From NCBI RefSeq assembly GCF_008386395.1, contig NZ_CP043761.1:6696001-6760000 (forward strand): a DNA stretch of 64,000 nt, given 5' to 3'. Source of the DNA: Paenibacillus sp. 37. Lineage in GTDB: Bacteria > Bacillota > Bacilli > Paenibacillales > Paenibacillaceae. The position numbers were made by a program, and so were the translations under genes. The notes below the pieces were generated by a model. That model worked only from the letters and a program-made list of their open reading frames with translations, ran no database searches and was not told where the DNA came from. Shown here piece after piece: positions 16,154-24,740 of this stretch (within the stretch, counting starts at the first letter, position 1; each line of letters starts with the position of its first letter).

Positions 16154-18235
16154 TTATAACTCAGCCCACTGCGCCAATATATCATTATATTCAGCGGACA
16201 ATTGCTCGCGATCATTCCAGATTTGTTCCAGTTCAACCGGATTGTTCTGTACGGATTCCAACTGTTGGTCCAGTGCCTGAATCTGTGCCTCAAGACGAGC
16301 TAACGTCTGTTCCAGCTTCTCCGCAGAATGGTTGTTGCCATTGCTACTTCTATAATTCGATGCAGTTGCTGCCGAAGGAGTCAACGCCTTGCTTGATCCT
16401 GTGGAAACTTCATGATCACGACTTCCATCGGTAGCCGTAACAGTGGAACCGTTCAATGTCGAGGTTGCTTCTGGTTTCTTCCCTGATCTGGCAGTTCCGC
16501 CGGGAGCAGACGTTAAACCTGACTTCATCTCTGACTTGGCACTCCCACGAGAAGGAACTCCCACTCCTGCTGTAGCCTGAGTTGTCTCCGCCGCACGAGC
16601 TTGCATTTCAAGCTTCTTCTCCCGATATGCCTCATAGTCTCCCAGATAAGCGGTCATCTGACCGTCCTCCAGTTCCCAGACACGGGAGGCGAGGCGATTG
16701 ACGAAATACCGATCATGTGAGATGGCAAGTACGGTTCCTTCAAAATCAACCAGCGACTCTTCCAGCGCTTCTCTGGATGCGATATCCAGATGGTTGGTTG
16801 GCTCATCAAGCAGCAGTACATTGGGTTTGCGCTGCACCAGCAGAGCCAGCCGCAGGCGCGTCCATTCCCCGCCGGATAACTGCCCGACTGAGCGGAATAC
16901 ATCCGCTCCATAGAACAGGTATCGAGCCAGAATCCCGCGTGCTTCGCCTTCCTCCACGCCCGCTTCCAGACGGAAGTATTCAAGCACATTCAGCTTCGGA
17001 TTCGTAGGTTCCTCCTGTTGAGCCAGATACCCTACATCCACGCGTGCTCCCCACTCCAGCTTGCCCGCATTGGGCTGCTCATCACCAAGCAACAGCTTGA
17101 ACAAGGTCGTCTTGCCGGAGCCATTGCGTCCAATGAGTGCAATTTTATCCCCATATTCCAACAGACCCGAGATTCCAGACAGGATTTCGCGCTCACCATA
17201 GCTCTTCTCGACCTGTTCCAATACCGCTACCCGTTTGCCCGTTCGATCCGTAGGACGAACATCGAACTCGGCATTACGGCGCTCCAGCACAGGACGCTTC
17301 ACCTGTTCCATCCGCTCGATTGCTTTACGCATCGAAGCCGCCCGTCTGAAGAACTTTTCATTCCCACCAATTCGGCCCCATTCCTCCAGTTGGCGGATCG
17401 TTTCCTTCATTTTTTTGATCACCTTCTGCTGCTCCTTGAACTCCTCGAATTGCTGCAACAGCCGCTGTTCTTTCACCGCCATATATTCCGTATAGCCCCC
17501 CGCTGCCGTTAACGCCTCACCATCCTCCAGCTCCAGCGTTCGATTCACCACCCGATCCAAAAAGTAGCGATCATGCGAGATCAGGACAATGGTGCCGGGA
17601 TATTCACGTAAAAATCCTTCCAGCCACTCGACCCGCTCCAGATCAAGATGGTTCGTTGGCTCATCCAGCAATAACAGATCAGGTCTTACGATTAGCTGCG
17701 AGGCCAGCACCACCCGAGTCTGCTCCCCACCGGACAAGGAACCGAAGTGCCAACCATAGTGTGCCTTGGCGATATCCAAACCGTCCGCCACCTGATCGAT
17801 CCGGGCATCCATTTCGTATCCACCCTCACGCTCAAACTGGTCTTGCAGTGCCGCATAACGTTTCAACAAGCGCTCCAATTGATTAGGGTCTGCTGCACAT
17901 GCTGGATCGGACATCTGCTGCTCCATTTCCTTCATTTGCGTGCGACACATCATAAGCTCCTTGAATCCAAGACTCAGCACATCCAGTACGGTATGGTCAT
18001 CCAGTCCTTCTGGAACCTGAGCTACATATCCCATTCGTGTATCTTTTTTGATCATCAATTGCCCTTCATCCGGCTTGTTCATTCTTGCCATCAGGCGCAT
18101 AAGTGTGGTCTTGCCGCTTCCGTTGCGGCCGATTAAGGCAACCTTGTCACCTTCCATAATCTCAAATGTAATGCCGTCCAGCACCAGATGTGCTCCGTGG
18201 TATTGAGTCAGTTGTTGCGCGCTAATCATCATCAT
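16154..18235 (-). CDS. ABC-F family ATPase, probable ribosome-protection protein
   Basis: About 693 residues with two ABC cassettes and no membrane segments. Walker A motifs GRNGSGKTT occur in both halves; the signatures LSGGEQTRVVLA and LSGGEWTRLRLA precede LLLDEPTNHLD boxes. The linker between cassettes (residues about 240-320) is the long helical hairpin that reaches into the ribosome in this family. A Ser/Thr-rich stretch (about 570-640) leads to a C-terminal coiled coil. The ATG at 18235 has AGGAGG nine bases upstream. A 53-codon leader frame and a terminator hairpin lie just upstream, the arrangement of antibiotic-inducible ABC-F genes. It could instead be a housekeeping translation factor, but the leader argues for inducible resistance. 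Confidence 0.88.
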   Translation of the reverse strand: MMMISAQQLTQYHGAHLVLDGITFEIMEGDKVALIGRNGSGKTTLMRLMARMNKPDEGQLMIKKDTRMGYVAQVPEGLDDHTVLDVLSLGFKELMMCRTQMKEMEQQMSDPACAADPNQLERLLKRYAALQDQFEREGGYEMDARIDQVADGLDIAKAHYGWHFGSLSGGEQTRVVLASQLIVRPDLLLLDEPTNHLDLERVEWLEGFLREYPGTIVLISHDRYFLDRVVNRTLELEDGEALTAAGGYTEYMAVKEQRLLQQFEEFKEQQKVIKKMKETIRQLEEWGRIGGNEKFFRRAASMRKAIERMEQVKRPVLERRNAEFDVRPTDRTGKRVAVLEQVEKSYGEREILSGISGLLEYGDKIALIGRNGSGKTTLFKLLLGDEQPNAGKLEWGARVDVGYLAQQEEPTNPKLNVLEYFRLEAGVEEGEARGILARYLFYGADVFRSVGQLSGGEWTRLRLALLVQRKPNVLLLDEPTNHLDIASREALEESLVDFEGTVLAISHDRYFVNRLASRVWELEDGQMTAYLGDYEAYREKKLEMQARAAETTQATAGVGVPSRGSAKSEMKSGLTSAPGGTARSGKKPEATSTLNGSTVTATDGSRDHEVSTGSSKALTPSAATASNYRSSNGNNHSAEKLEQTLARLEAQIQALDQQLESVQNNPVELEQIWNDREQLSAEYNDILAQWAEL

Positions 18236-18276
18236 AATAAGGTTCCTCCTATAGTTGGAAGATCCTGACCGCAACA

Positions 18277-18313
18277 CAAAAAGAGCCGCAGGAGGTTAGC
18301 TCCGCGGCCCTTC
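18277..18313 (-). terminator. Attenuator hairpin in the ABC-F leader
   Basis: On the minus strand GGGCCGCGGAG pairs with CTCCTGCGGCTC across CTAAC, followed by TTTTTGTG. It lies between the leader peptide stop (18333) and the ABC-F ribosome site (about 18245), so it should end most transcripts unless prevented from folding. Confidence 0.85.
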
Positions 18314-18332
18314 AGAATTCAAGCAATATCGC

Positions 18333-18494
18333 TTATCGTCCGAATGAGGTCAAGGCAGGCATCTTCTCGCAAATGTTAACTTCCGTATATTCAAAATTGG
18401 ACAGACTTCTCCCGTTGGTCAGAAAAGTATGAACAATGCCAGCCATAGCAATCGGCAGCTGGCTAATACGGTTGTTAAGCATCTCGTGATTCAC
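18333..18494 (-). CDS. Leader peptide upstream of ABC-F gene
   Basis: 53 codons from a GTG at 18494 with GGGAGG nine bases upstream; an in-frame ATG at 18482 would give 49. The peptide begins MNHEMLNNRISQLPIAMAG and ends PALTSFGR. No family is recognised and it is probably not a stable product. Its stop is followed by a small hairpin (AAGCGATATTGCTT) and then by the terminator 18277-18313. A drug-stalled ribosome on this frame would be expected to alter folding and let RNA polymerase continue into the ABC-F gene, as described for Listeria lmo0919 and Bacillus vmlR-type genes. Confidence 0.75.
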   Translation of the reverse strand: MNHEMLNNRISQLPIAMAGIVHTFLTNGRSLSNFEYTEVNICEKMPALTSFGR

Positions 18495-18526
18495 CTGTCT
18501 TCACCTCCCTTGTCATAATTAATGTA

Positions 18527-18556
18527 AATATATCACAGACGGATGCGTTCCTGCAA
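18527..18556 (-). promoter_or_regulatory. Sigma-A promoter for leader/ABC-F unit
   Basis: TTGCAG and TATATT are separated by 18 bases, placing the start of transcription a few bases before the leader ribosome site. Confidence 0.55.
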
Positions 18557-18607
18557 CCATCCCATCACCCGATTCAATCTTACTGTATAGAGGTTTCATT
18601 CTTCCGC

Positions 18608-18892
18608 TTAATTCCTGCCCCGTCGCCGAAGCACCACATCCCTGATCGCCACCGTAATGAGTGTTAACATTCCCGCGGTACCCAGCGATACGCCAAGCAG
18701 GGCATATCCGATGCCGTTCCACCCGCCAATATCGATGCTGATCATGATTACGACGGCACCGCCGAGCAAGGCCACACATGGCAATATATATTGTACCCAC
18801 GTCATTCGGCGTCCTTGCAACCGGTAGATAAGCCATTCAATCAGCAGCTGCACCGCCCACATTCCCAATGTCCACAAGATCAGTACTTCCAT
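18608..18892 (-). CDS. Small membrane protein, hypothetical
   Basis: 94 residues with three hydrophobic helices (about 4-22, 34-53 and 60-84) and a basic end RRRGRN. AGGAGG lies seven bases before the ATG, so translation is well supported. It may be a YesK-like small membrane protein; I cannot assign a role. It is followed by the promoter of the leader/ABC-F unit and preceded by the glycosyltransferase operon. Confidence 0.75.
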   Translation of the reverse strand: MEVLILWTLGMWAVQLLIEWLIYRLQGRRMTWVQYILPCVALLGGAVVIMISIDIGGWNGIGYALLGVSLGTAGMLTLITVAIRDVVLRRRGRN

Positions 18893-19000
18893 AAAGTCTC
18901 CTCCTAAGTGCTGGAAAGTGAACCTCCATCCAATGGCTCTGCCTTATTTCAACCTCATCATTACTGATCCGTCCAACTTCATACCCCGCACGATTATCCT

Positions 19001-19999
19001 TTACTTTAACCAATCGGAGAAAAACTGCCTGTACCCTTCCTTCATCTTCGTGCGCGAAAAAGCACCAAAGGCATACTCGCGGTTGTCTTCCGACACACTG
19101 CGCGGCGCTGCCGCAGCCATGTTCACCAGTTCAAACCAGTTATCCTCGTTGCCTGCAAAGGCATGCGTGGATCGAATGTGACCGTAGCAAGCGTGCTCCG
19201 GCTTCACAACCATTTTGCCCATCGCCATCGCTTCCGTCAGCGGCATCGCAAACGTATCAAAGGCTGAACAGCTCCAATACACCTTGGCAGAGTTCATCAA
19301 CGTAAATATCTCATCCTGCGTGAGCGCGAACTTCAGCTTCACGTTGGCAGGAATGTCGTACTTCTTCATGGTTTCCTTATAGCGAACACCGCCAAACACC
19401 ATATATACTTCCTTGTCCGGGTTCTGCCGAGCATATTCCAGCACCAGATCCGGTCGACGATTCGCTTCATCCCTACCAATCCAGAGCACCCGATTATGCA
19501 CGACCTGGCTCGGGTCATAGTGCCGGTTCGCCAGCTCTTCGCTAAAGCCAATCGGGATGACGTTCACGTCATGTACGCCGAAATTGCGACCAAGTTCTGT
19601 TTTCAAAAACTCCGTCTGTACAACCGCTTTATCCACCATCGTATAAAATGGCTTCATCATCTCATATCCCGTTAGCGCGGGATCGGGGAAACTGTGCGGG
19701 AACAGTACACTCTTTGGTAAGAACATCTTCAAAAACGTAAACCCGGATACGGTGTAGATGACATGCTCTATATTTTGGCTATGAATCTGGTCCAGCACGA
19801 TATCGTAGTTTACCAGGTCACCTTTCTCATGCTCATAACCCGGCAACCAGTCGTATCCGCTGACATGACGCTCCGGCGAGATGAACACAATATCCACGCC
19901 CAGCTCCAGACCAATCTGCTTCAGTCGATCCGCAAATACGCGTGGCCCCTGTGCTTCCGTGAATTGAATTTTACGCATAACAAGTCCGACTTTACGCAA
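19001..19999 (-). CDS. Glycosyltransferase, GT-B fold (GT4-like)
   Basis: About 332 residues from a TTG at 19999 with GAGGGG eight bases upstream; a GTG at 20008 sits on that site. The C-terminal nucleotide-sugar half shows RVLWIGRDEANRRPDLVLEYA, a YMVFGGV strand and the GT4-type donor-site block SAFDTFAMPLTEAMAMGKMVV. The N-terminal half is unusual for the family, with ISPERHVSGYDWLPG. It is cytoplasmic with no membrane segment. The gene follows the APH-fold kinase gene by 18 bp, so both may act on one glycosylated product. The acceptor and donor are unknown. Confidence 0.82.
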   Translation of the reverse strand: MRKVGLVMRKIQFTEAQGPRVFADRLKQIGLELGVDIVFISPERHVSGYDWLPGYEHEKGDLVNYDIVLDQIHSQNIEHVIYTVSGFTFLKMFLPKSVLFPHSFPDPALTGYEMMKPFYTMVDKAVVQTEFLKTELGRNFGVHDVNVIPIGFSEELANRHYDPSQVVHNRVLWIGRDEANRRPDLVLEYARQNPDKEVYMVFGGVRYKETMKKYDIPANVKLKFALTQDEIFTLMNSAKVYWSCSAFDTFAMPLTEAMAMGKMVVKPEHACYGHIRSTHAFAGNEDNWFELVNMAAAAPRSVSEDNREYAFGAFSRTKMKEGYRQFFSDWLK

Positions 20000-20017
20000 G
20001 CTTCTCACCCCTCATTT

Positions 20018-21001
20018 CTATTCCTCACCCATGTGCTTCATGCACTGTTCCAGCGTCGCTGCCGTCTCATGCCACTGGTTACGCAACTGTTCCTTCGGCC
20101 ACACACATTCCTCACTTCTCAGGTCACCATCAATCAAACACAGCATCCAGAGCGAAAATACAATAGCATAGGCGTTGTACCATCCTGCAAAAGAATCCCG
20201 TTCAATCTGCACGCCCAGGCTCTCTAGTTTGTCCAAATAAATGTCTATAACCCGCTCTCGCAAAGCAGGCGTAACCGTTCTGGGAAACAACGGATGCGAG
20301 AGATCTACCAGATGGTACATGTCCCACAGCGGCGTATTCAGATGGGCATGCTCCCAGTCCAAGACGACCAGCCTGCCGTCAACTTCCGCCAGATTCCCGG
20401 GATGCAGATCTCCGTGACACAGAACGGTAGGAAGTTCTTCTACTGCCGTGAAGATAAACCTTGAGATCTTGTCCCAATCGAATGCGGATAGCTGCATACC
20501 CAATCTGGATAACAGTTCATCGGTAAATTGCCTATGCATCTGCAACTCATCCAGCATCGTGCGAATGGGCGGTTTCTGACCTACGCGAGGCAGCTCACTC
20601 CAATCCGTAACAGGCAATGCATGCCATGCTGCCATATGTACCGCTGCATCAAGCATCGTCGCCTCTCGCGAATCATGCACCAGTTGCCCCAGATCCTCAT
20701 AGATCATCCAACTCCGTGCCGGTGCAATGGTAAGATCCGACGCTGCAATGAGTTGCGGATAGATCTGTGCTAATCCTGATAATACGCGCTCGTACATCCA
20801 TCGTTCCCGTCCATGCTGTGCAGAATTCGTCAGTGGTTTGAAAATATAACTTTCACCGGTAGGAACAGTGAATCGCTCCACATATCGTCCGTTCATTCCT
20901 TTATACAACTGTTCGCGGCTTGTTATATAGTGATCATTCAGCATTCCTTCGGGCGTCACCCAGCTATATGCATCCATCTCATCTTTCACGCAATCCACCA
21001 T
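20018..21001 (-). CDS. Aminoglycoside phosphotransferase-fold kinase
   Basis: A 327-residue protein of the APH/choline-kinase superfamily. The Brenner motif CHGDLHPGN near residue 197 carries the catalytic Asp and the metal-binding Asn, and VVLDWEHAHLNTPLWDM supplies the second metal-binding Asp. An N-terminal kinase lobe with YIFKPLTN supplies a candidate ATP Lys. Such genes phosphorylate small hydroxylated molecules; the adjacent glycosyltransferase suggests a sugar or glycoside substrate rather than a drug, but resistance cannot be excluded. It is transcribed divergently from the TetR regulator. Confidence 0.85.
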   Translation of the reverse strand: MVDCVKDEMDAYSWVTPEGMLNDHYITSREQLYKGMNGRYVERFTVPTGESYIFKPLTNSAQHGRERWMYERVLSGLAQIYPQLIAASDLTIAPARSWMIYEDLGQLVHDSREATMLDAAVHMAAWHALPVTDWSELPRVGQKPPIRTMLDELQMHRQFTDELLSRLGMQLSAFDWDKISRFIFTAVEELPTVLCHGDLHPGNLAEVDGRLVVLDWEHAHLNTPLWDMYHLVDLSHPLFPRTVTPALRERVIDIYLDKLESLGVQIERDSFAGWYNAYAIVFSLWMLCLIDGDLRSEECVWPKEQLRNQWHETAATLEQCMKHMGEE

Positions 21002-21135
21002 CCGTTTCGTTCTTCCTGCTGCTCCGATGTTGATTTCTATTCATCATACGTTGCCTCTCTCAAGCCTGCAAGCTTTGTCCGTAAGCGCTTATTCCATGTC
21101 TCCATTCAGAGTTTCAAAATTGCTTATTGCATTTT

Positions 21136-21155
21136 GGTTAGTAATCACTTACTAT
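21136..21155. promoter_or_regulatory. TetR operator 1 (autoregulatory)
   Basis: GGTTAGTAATCACTTACTA contains the inverted repeat TAGTAA-TCAC-TTACTA. It lies 7 bases before the tetR ATG. The same pattern GGTTAGTnnTCAnTnACTA occurs at 21938-21957 before the oxidoreductase gene. Confidence 0.7.
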
Positions 21156-21161
21156 ACAATC

Positions 21162-21752
21162 ATGAAGAACAAATCTCATGTGGATAGCAAAAAGAAAGAT
21201 ATCCTACAAGCGGCGATGCGCTTGTTCGCAACCAAAGGCGTTGACGGCATATCCGTCAAAGAGATCGGTGACGCCGCCGGAGTAACCGATGCGGCGATCT
21301 ACAAACATTTTAAAAACAAAGATGCCGTTGCCCTGGAAGCCTTCACCCAATACTGCGCGGACTATACTTCACTGATTGACGGGTATGTTCGCCAGGAAGG
21401 TCCCGTGTTGGAACGCTTCAAGCAACTGATTACCGAGGTTCTTCACCTGCACGATGAAGATCCCTATGGACTGCTGTTGATTTCACAGAATCATGAAATA
21501 TTTATTGAAGCCGGAAGCAGTGATGATTACCGTCAACCATTGGATGCGTTAATGGATCTGATCGATCAGGGAATGATGCGGGGCGAACTGCCTCAGCAGG
21601 ATTCACGGCTCACAGCCGTTCTGGTGATCGGTGCGATTACACGTATGGCGGTCTCGAGTATGCAAGGTGAATTGCCAGAGTTGTTGGTACCCTACACCGG
21701 CGAAACCGTTCACCGACTCTCATTGATGTTGGGGCAGGTATCTCAGGAGTAG
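21162..21752 (+). CDS. TetR/AcrR family regulator
   Basis: About 196 residues from the ATG at 21162 (MKNKSH). The helix-turn-helix region ILQAAMRLFATKGVDGIS followed by AGVTDAAIYKHFKNKDA is typical TetR. The C-terminal half is a helical ligand domain with no recognisable ligand clue. No ribosome site precedes the ATG and the operator almost touches it, so the mRNA may be nearly leaderless; upstream in-frame starts add sequence unlike the family. It probably represses itself and the downstream oxidoreductase gene through two matching operators. Confidence 0.9.
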   Translation: MKNKSHVDSKKKDILQAAMRLFATKGVDGISVKEIGDAAGVTDAAIYKHFKNKDAVALEAFTQYCADYTSLIDGYVRQEGPVLERFKQLITEVLHLHDEDPYGLLLISQNHEIFIEAGSSDDYRQPLDALMDLIDQGMMRGELPQQDSRLTAVLVIGAITRMAVSSMQGELPELLVPYTGETVHRLSLMLGQVSQE

Positions 21753-21826
21753 AACTGGAGAGGCGCAACCATTCTGACCTCGCAGAACACCAAAAAAGGT
21801 TCAGAACTGCACGTTAATATAAGTAC

Positions 21827-21854
21827 GTGTTCAAAAAGTGGACTTTTTGAACAC
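21827..21854 (+). terminator. Hairpin between tetR and oxidoreductase genes
   Basis: GTGTTCAAAAAGT pairs perfectly with ACTTTTTGAACAC. There is no following T-run, but the inner A/T block could act in termination. It separates the tetR transcript from the next promoter. Confidence 0.5.
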
Positions 21855-21937
21855 ATCTAAAAGAGAATCGTCAACAAACCATCAGGATATACCGATGGAT
21901 TACCGGGTCATACGTGACCTTTTCTTTTTGCACATGA

Positions 21938-21957
21938 GGTTAGTGTTCATTAACTAA
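21938..21957. promoter_or_regulatory. TetR operator 2
   Basis: GGTTAGTGTTCATTAACTAA shares the GGTTAGTnnTCAnTnACTA pattern with the site before tetR. It lies 24 bases before the oxidoreductase ATG. Confidence 0.65.
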
Positions 21958-21980
21958 AATAGTCAGGACGTGTCGTCATC

Positions 21981-22559
21981 ATGAAGAAAATATTAATCAT
22001 CCAAGGCAATCCCGTTTCCCCAAGTTACAATGGCGCAATTGCCGAAGCTTACCATAAAGGTGCGGTGCAGGCTGGTGCCGACGTCCGCATGATCACTCTG
22101 AACGAGCTGGCATTCAACATGAATTTAGAGGGAGGCTATCGTAATAAACTGCCGCTTGAACCGGACTTGCTAGAAGCACAAGAGGCGATTAAATGGGCAG
22201 AGCATCTCGTATGGGTATTCCCGATTTGGTGGGGAGGACCGCCTGCCCTGCTGAAAGGATTCGTTGACCGAATCTTCATGCCAGGTTACGCATTCAAGTA
22301 CCAAAAAGGAAAACCTTTCCCGGATCAGCTGCTCAAAGGCCGCACCGCTCGCATGATCACCACGATGGATGGTCCTAGCTGGTACTTCAAATGGTTCCAA
22401 GGTGAGCCCGCACACAAAATGATGAAAATCTCCACCTTTGCGCTGACAGGCATCAAACCAGTTCGGATAACACCTGTAGATGTGGTGGGAAAACAGTCCG
22501 AGGAACAGAGAAAGAAATGGTTGGAGAAGATCGAGTTGCTTGGCCGGAAGATGGGGTAA
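21981..22559 (+). CDS. NAD(P)H-dependent oxidoreductase, flavodoxin-like fold (YwrO/MdaB type)
   Basis: A 192-residue protein of the NQO1/MdaB/KefF group. It starts KKILIIQGNPVSPSYNG, the FMN or FAD phosphate-binding strand and loop, then has AEHLVWVFPIWWGGPPALLKGF, the quinone-site loop, and TMDGPSWYFKW near residue 130. These enzymes reduce quinones or other electrophiles with two electrons. A TetR operator-like sequence upstream matches the one before the neighbouring tetR gene, so induction by an electrophile or drug is likely. Confidence 0.9.
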   Translation: MKKILIIQGNPVSPSYNGAIAEAYHKGAVQAGADVRMITLNELAFNMNLEGGYRNKLPLEPDLLEAQEAIKWAEHLVWVFPIWWGGPPALLKGFVDRIFMPGYAFKYQKGKPFPDQLLKGRTARMITTMDGPSWYFKWFQGEPAHKMMKISTFALTGIKPVRITPVDVVGKQSEEQRKKWLEKIELLGRKMG

Positions 22560-22627
22560 AAGATTTCTGCAAGAAATCCTCATCGGAAGTATAGGTTTCT
22601 CTCCAGATGTTCACCTTATAAGTTAAA

Positions 22628-22665
22628 TCAAAAATCTGGGGATAAGCGTAATTCAAAGGTAGTCC
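22628..22665. repeat. Decayed copy E of the long-hairpin repeat
   Basis: AAAATCTGGGGATAA followed by a GTAGTCCTGTAATTTGAGTG stretch aligns with the right half of copy D (49694-49750). The left half has decayed. It is in the 22560-22934 gap, which otherwise holds a terminator and two TAACGAA repeats. Confidence 0.5.
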
Positions 22666-22741
22666 TGTAATTTGAGTGGTGTAAGTGTAATTTTAGTTTA
22701 ACTTATATCAGAAAGCAGGAAATGTGCCTATTCCCAGGTAC

Positions 22742-22794
22742 AAAAAAAGGGTTGTCCCCTACGTCTTGTTCAAGGCGTAGGGGACAACCCTTTT
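22742..22794. terminator. Strong bidirectional terminator
   Basis: AAAGGGTTGTCCCCTACG pairs with its complement at 22774-22793, with an A-run before and T-run after. It can serve both the oxidoreductase and the nik-type operon ending at 22935. Confidence 0.88.
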
Positions 22795-22816
22795 AGCATT
22801 CATTTTAATTATGGTC

Positions 22817-22887
22817 TAACGAATCTTACACACGTTAATAGCTCCATTTCCGACAAGTCTTCCGTTTAACGAATCGTAGAAGCGTTA
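22817..22887. repeat. Two TAACGAA..CGTTA repeat units
   Basis: Units at 22817-22837 and 22867-22887 share TAACGAATCnTAnAnnCGTTA, each with TAACG/CGTTA ends. A related unit occurs at 43009-43029. Confidence 0.55.
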
Positions 22888-22934
22888 TTCTCCCAATCTG
22901 TATGTGCTTTCGCAGGTTTGCACCCAAGCAACCA

Positions 22935-23735
22935 TTACCCAAACGAAATACGATCCGACGGATGCTCAGGTAAAATGGACGATACCAACTGCTGCACAAC
23001 CGGATGATCCGACTGCATGACCGAATCCCCGGCATCACCGCTGTAGACCAGCTTTCCCTGATCCATTACGGTAATACGGTCACAGATGGTCATGGCGGTC
23101 CGAATATCATGCGTGATAAAGAGGTACGACAACCCGTAGGACGCTCTTAACTCCGTCAATAAGGATAAGATTTGTGTCTGGTGCACCATATCCAGGCTGC
23201 TGATTGATTCGTCCAGTACGATTAACTTCGGCTTGAGCGCGATGGCTCGTGCGATGTTGACCCGCTGTAATTGCCCACCGCTGAACTGGTGCGGAAGCTT
23301 GCTCCCATCCTCTGGTGTAAGTCCGACCTGCTCAAGCAGTTGTCCAACCACACGCAGTTGTTCTTTTGCCGACAAACGCTCGTAATTATCCAGCGGCTCA
23401 CCGATAATCTGCGCGGCAGTCATAAGCGGATTCACAGCCGAATAACAGTCCTGGAACACGACTTGCAGATCACGTCGTAATTCCTTAAGCACGGGTTTGC
23501 TAGATCGATAGATATCCTGTCCTTGAAATAAAACCTGACCCTTTCTGGGCTTCTCCAAACCAAGAATGATTTTGCCCAAGGTACTTTTACCTGCCCCGCT
23601 CGTACCCAGCAGTCCCAGACATACACCTTTCTCAATCGTAAGTGAGATGTCTGCCAGCACAGGAGGACGTGCTCCCGAACGATCCAGCCAATTGCGTTTG
23701 CCATAGCTATGGCTTACTTCACGTACCTGAAGCAT
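22935..23735 (-). CDS. nikE: Nickel/metallophore-type ABC transporter ATPase, NikE-like
   Basis: About 266 residues from the ATG at 23735, which has GAGGAGG eight bases upstream. Walker A is GTSGAGKST, the signature is FSGGQLQRVNIARA, and Walker B is LIVLDES with a Ser where many have Pro. The region QVVFQDCYSAVNP is the dipeptide/nickel family Q-loop. It pairs with the NikD-like ATPase upstream to power the NikB/NikC-like permeases. It is the last gene of the five-gene operon that begins at 28223, and a 159-bp gap separates it from nikD. NikE versus oligopeptide OppF cannot be settled from sequence alone. Confidence 0.82.
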   Translation of the reverse strand: MLQVREVSHSYGKRNWLDRSGARPPVLADISLTIEKGVCLGLLGTSGAGKSTLGKIILGLEKPRKGQVLFQGQDIYRSSKPVLKELRRDLQVVFQDCYSAVNPLMTAAQIIGEPLDNYERLSAKEQLRVVGQLLEQVGLTPEDGSKLPHQFSGGQLQRVNIARAIALKPKLIVLDESISSLDMVHQTQILSLLTELRASYGLSYLFITHDIRTAMTICDRITVMDQGKLVYSGDAGDSVMQSDHPVVQQLVSSILPEHPSDRISFG

Positions 23736-23894
23736 CAGGTCATCCTCCTCTCTTGTACTTGGCAGAAGCAATCTCCGAAGAAGACAAAATTGCAAATCAC
23801 CTTGTCCATTCCATCCCTACACTACCCACTCAAAATACAGTTCATTCCCGTTCTACACATAAACTCACTGAACGATTCAACTCACCTGTAATCG

Positions 23895-24701
23895 CTATCG
23901 TCCCAAAGACATACTAGGTCTAGCATTTAACAACATCCGGGTATACTCATGCTGCGGCTGATCGAACAGTTGATACACATCTGCCTGCTCTACAATTCGA
24001 CCCTTCTGCATAACCGCGACTTCATCTGCCATTTGCGAGATCACACCCAGATCGTGGGAGATGAGCAAGATGGATGTGCCGTATTCGGTACGTAGCCGAT
24101 CCAATTCCTGAAGCACCTTCAACTGATTCACAACATCCAGTGCCGTCGTTGGTTCGTCAGCAATTACCAGGGCGGGTCGCAGACACATCGATATGGCGAT
24201 CATCACCCGCTGCAACATACCTCCACTCAGTTGGAAGGGATATCGCTTCATCAGTTTAGCTGGTTCAGGTAAGTTCATATCTGCCAAGGCTGCAATCGCC
24301 CGCTCTCGGGCCGCTGCTTTGGACATTCCTGTGTGCGTACGTAAAGTTTCAATGAATTGAGATCCAATCGTGTATACGGGTGTAAAAGCATTCATCGGAT
24401 TCTGCATAATAAATCCGATGTCCTTGCCACGGATGCGTCGCATCTCCTCACCAGACAACGAGCCAAGCTCCCGTCCATTCAGACGGATGCTGCCCGATAC
24501 CTCCATCCTGCGCGGATCAAGCAGATGGAGCAATGCGTTACAAGTAACGGTCTTACCGCTGCCACTCTCGCCGACCAGACCGAAGACACGACCTTTTTTC
24601 AATTCGAAATCAATGGGCGCAAGTAACGGGACGGAACCCTCCGCTGTTCTAAGATTCACTTGCAGACCTCGAACTTCGAGTACCTTCGCTGCATCATCCA
24701 C
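23895..24701 (-). CDS. nikD: Nickel/metallophore-type ABC transporter ATPase, NikD-like
   Basis: About 268 residues. Walker A GESGSGKTV, Q-loop IMQNPMNAFTPVYTIG, signature LSGGMLQRVMIA and Walker B LVIADEPTTALD are all intact, and the MQNPMNAF form is the NikD-like variant of the Opp/Dpp family. I chose the GTG at 24701, which follows GGAGG by 11 bases; a TTG at 24740 directly after the permease stop is also possible but has no ribosome site. It works with the NikE-like ATPase on the inner face of the NikB/NikC-like channel. Confidence 0.85.
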   Translation of the reverse strand: MDDAAKVLEVRGLQVNLRTAEGSVPLLAPIDFELKKGRVFGLVGESGSGKTVTCNALLHLLDPRRMEVSGSIRLNGRELGSLSGEEMRRIRGKDIGFIMQNPMNAFTPVYTIGSQFIETLRTHTGMSKAAARERAIAALADMNLPEPAKLMKRYPFQLSGGMLQRVMIAISMCLRPALVIADEPTTALDVVNQLKVLQELDRLRTEYGTSILLISHDLGVISQMADEVAVMQKGRIVEQADVYQLFDQPQHEYTRMLLNARPSMSLGR

Positions 24702-24740
24702 CGTTACGTTCACCTCCGTGTGAGTTTGGTTCCGAATCAA

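Noticed and set aside
20018..21001. Clinical-type aminoglycoside resistance gene
   Set aside because: The fold is shared by many small-molecule kinases, and its operon partner is a glycosyltransferase; nothing specific points to drug modification.
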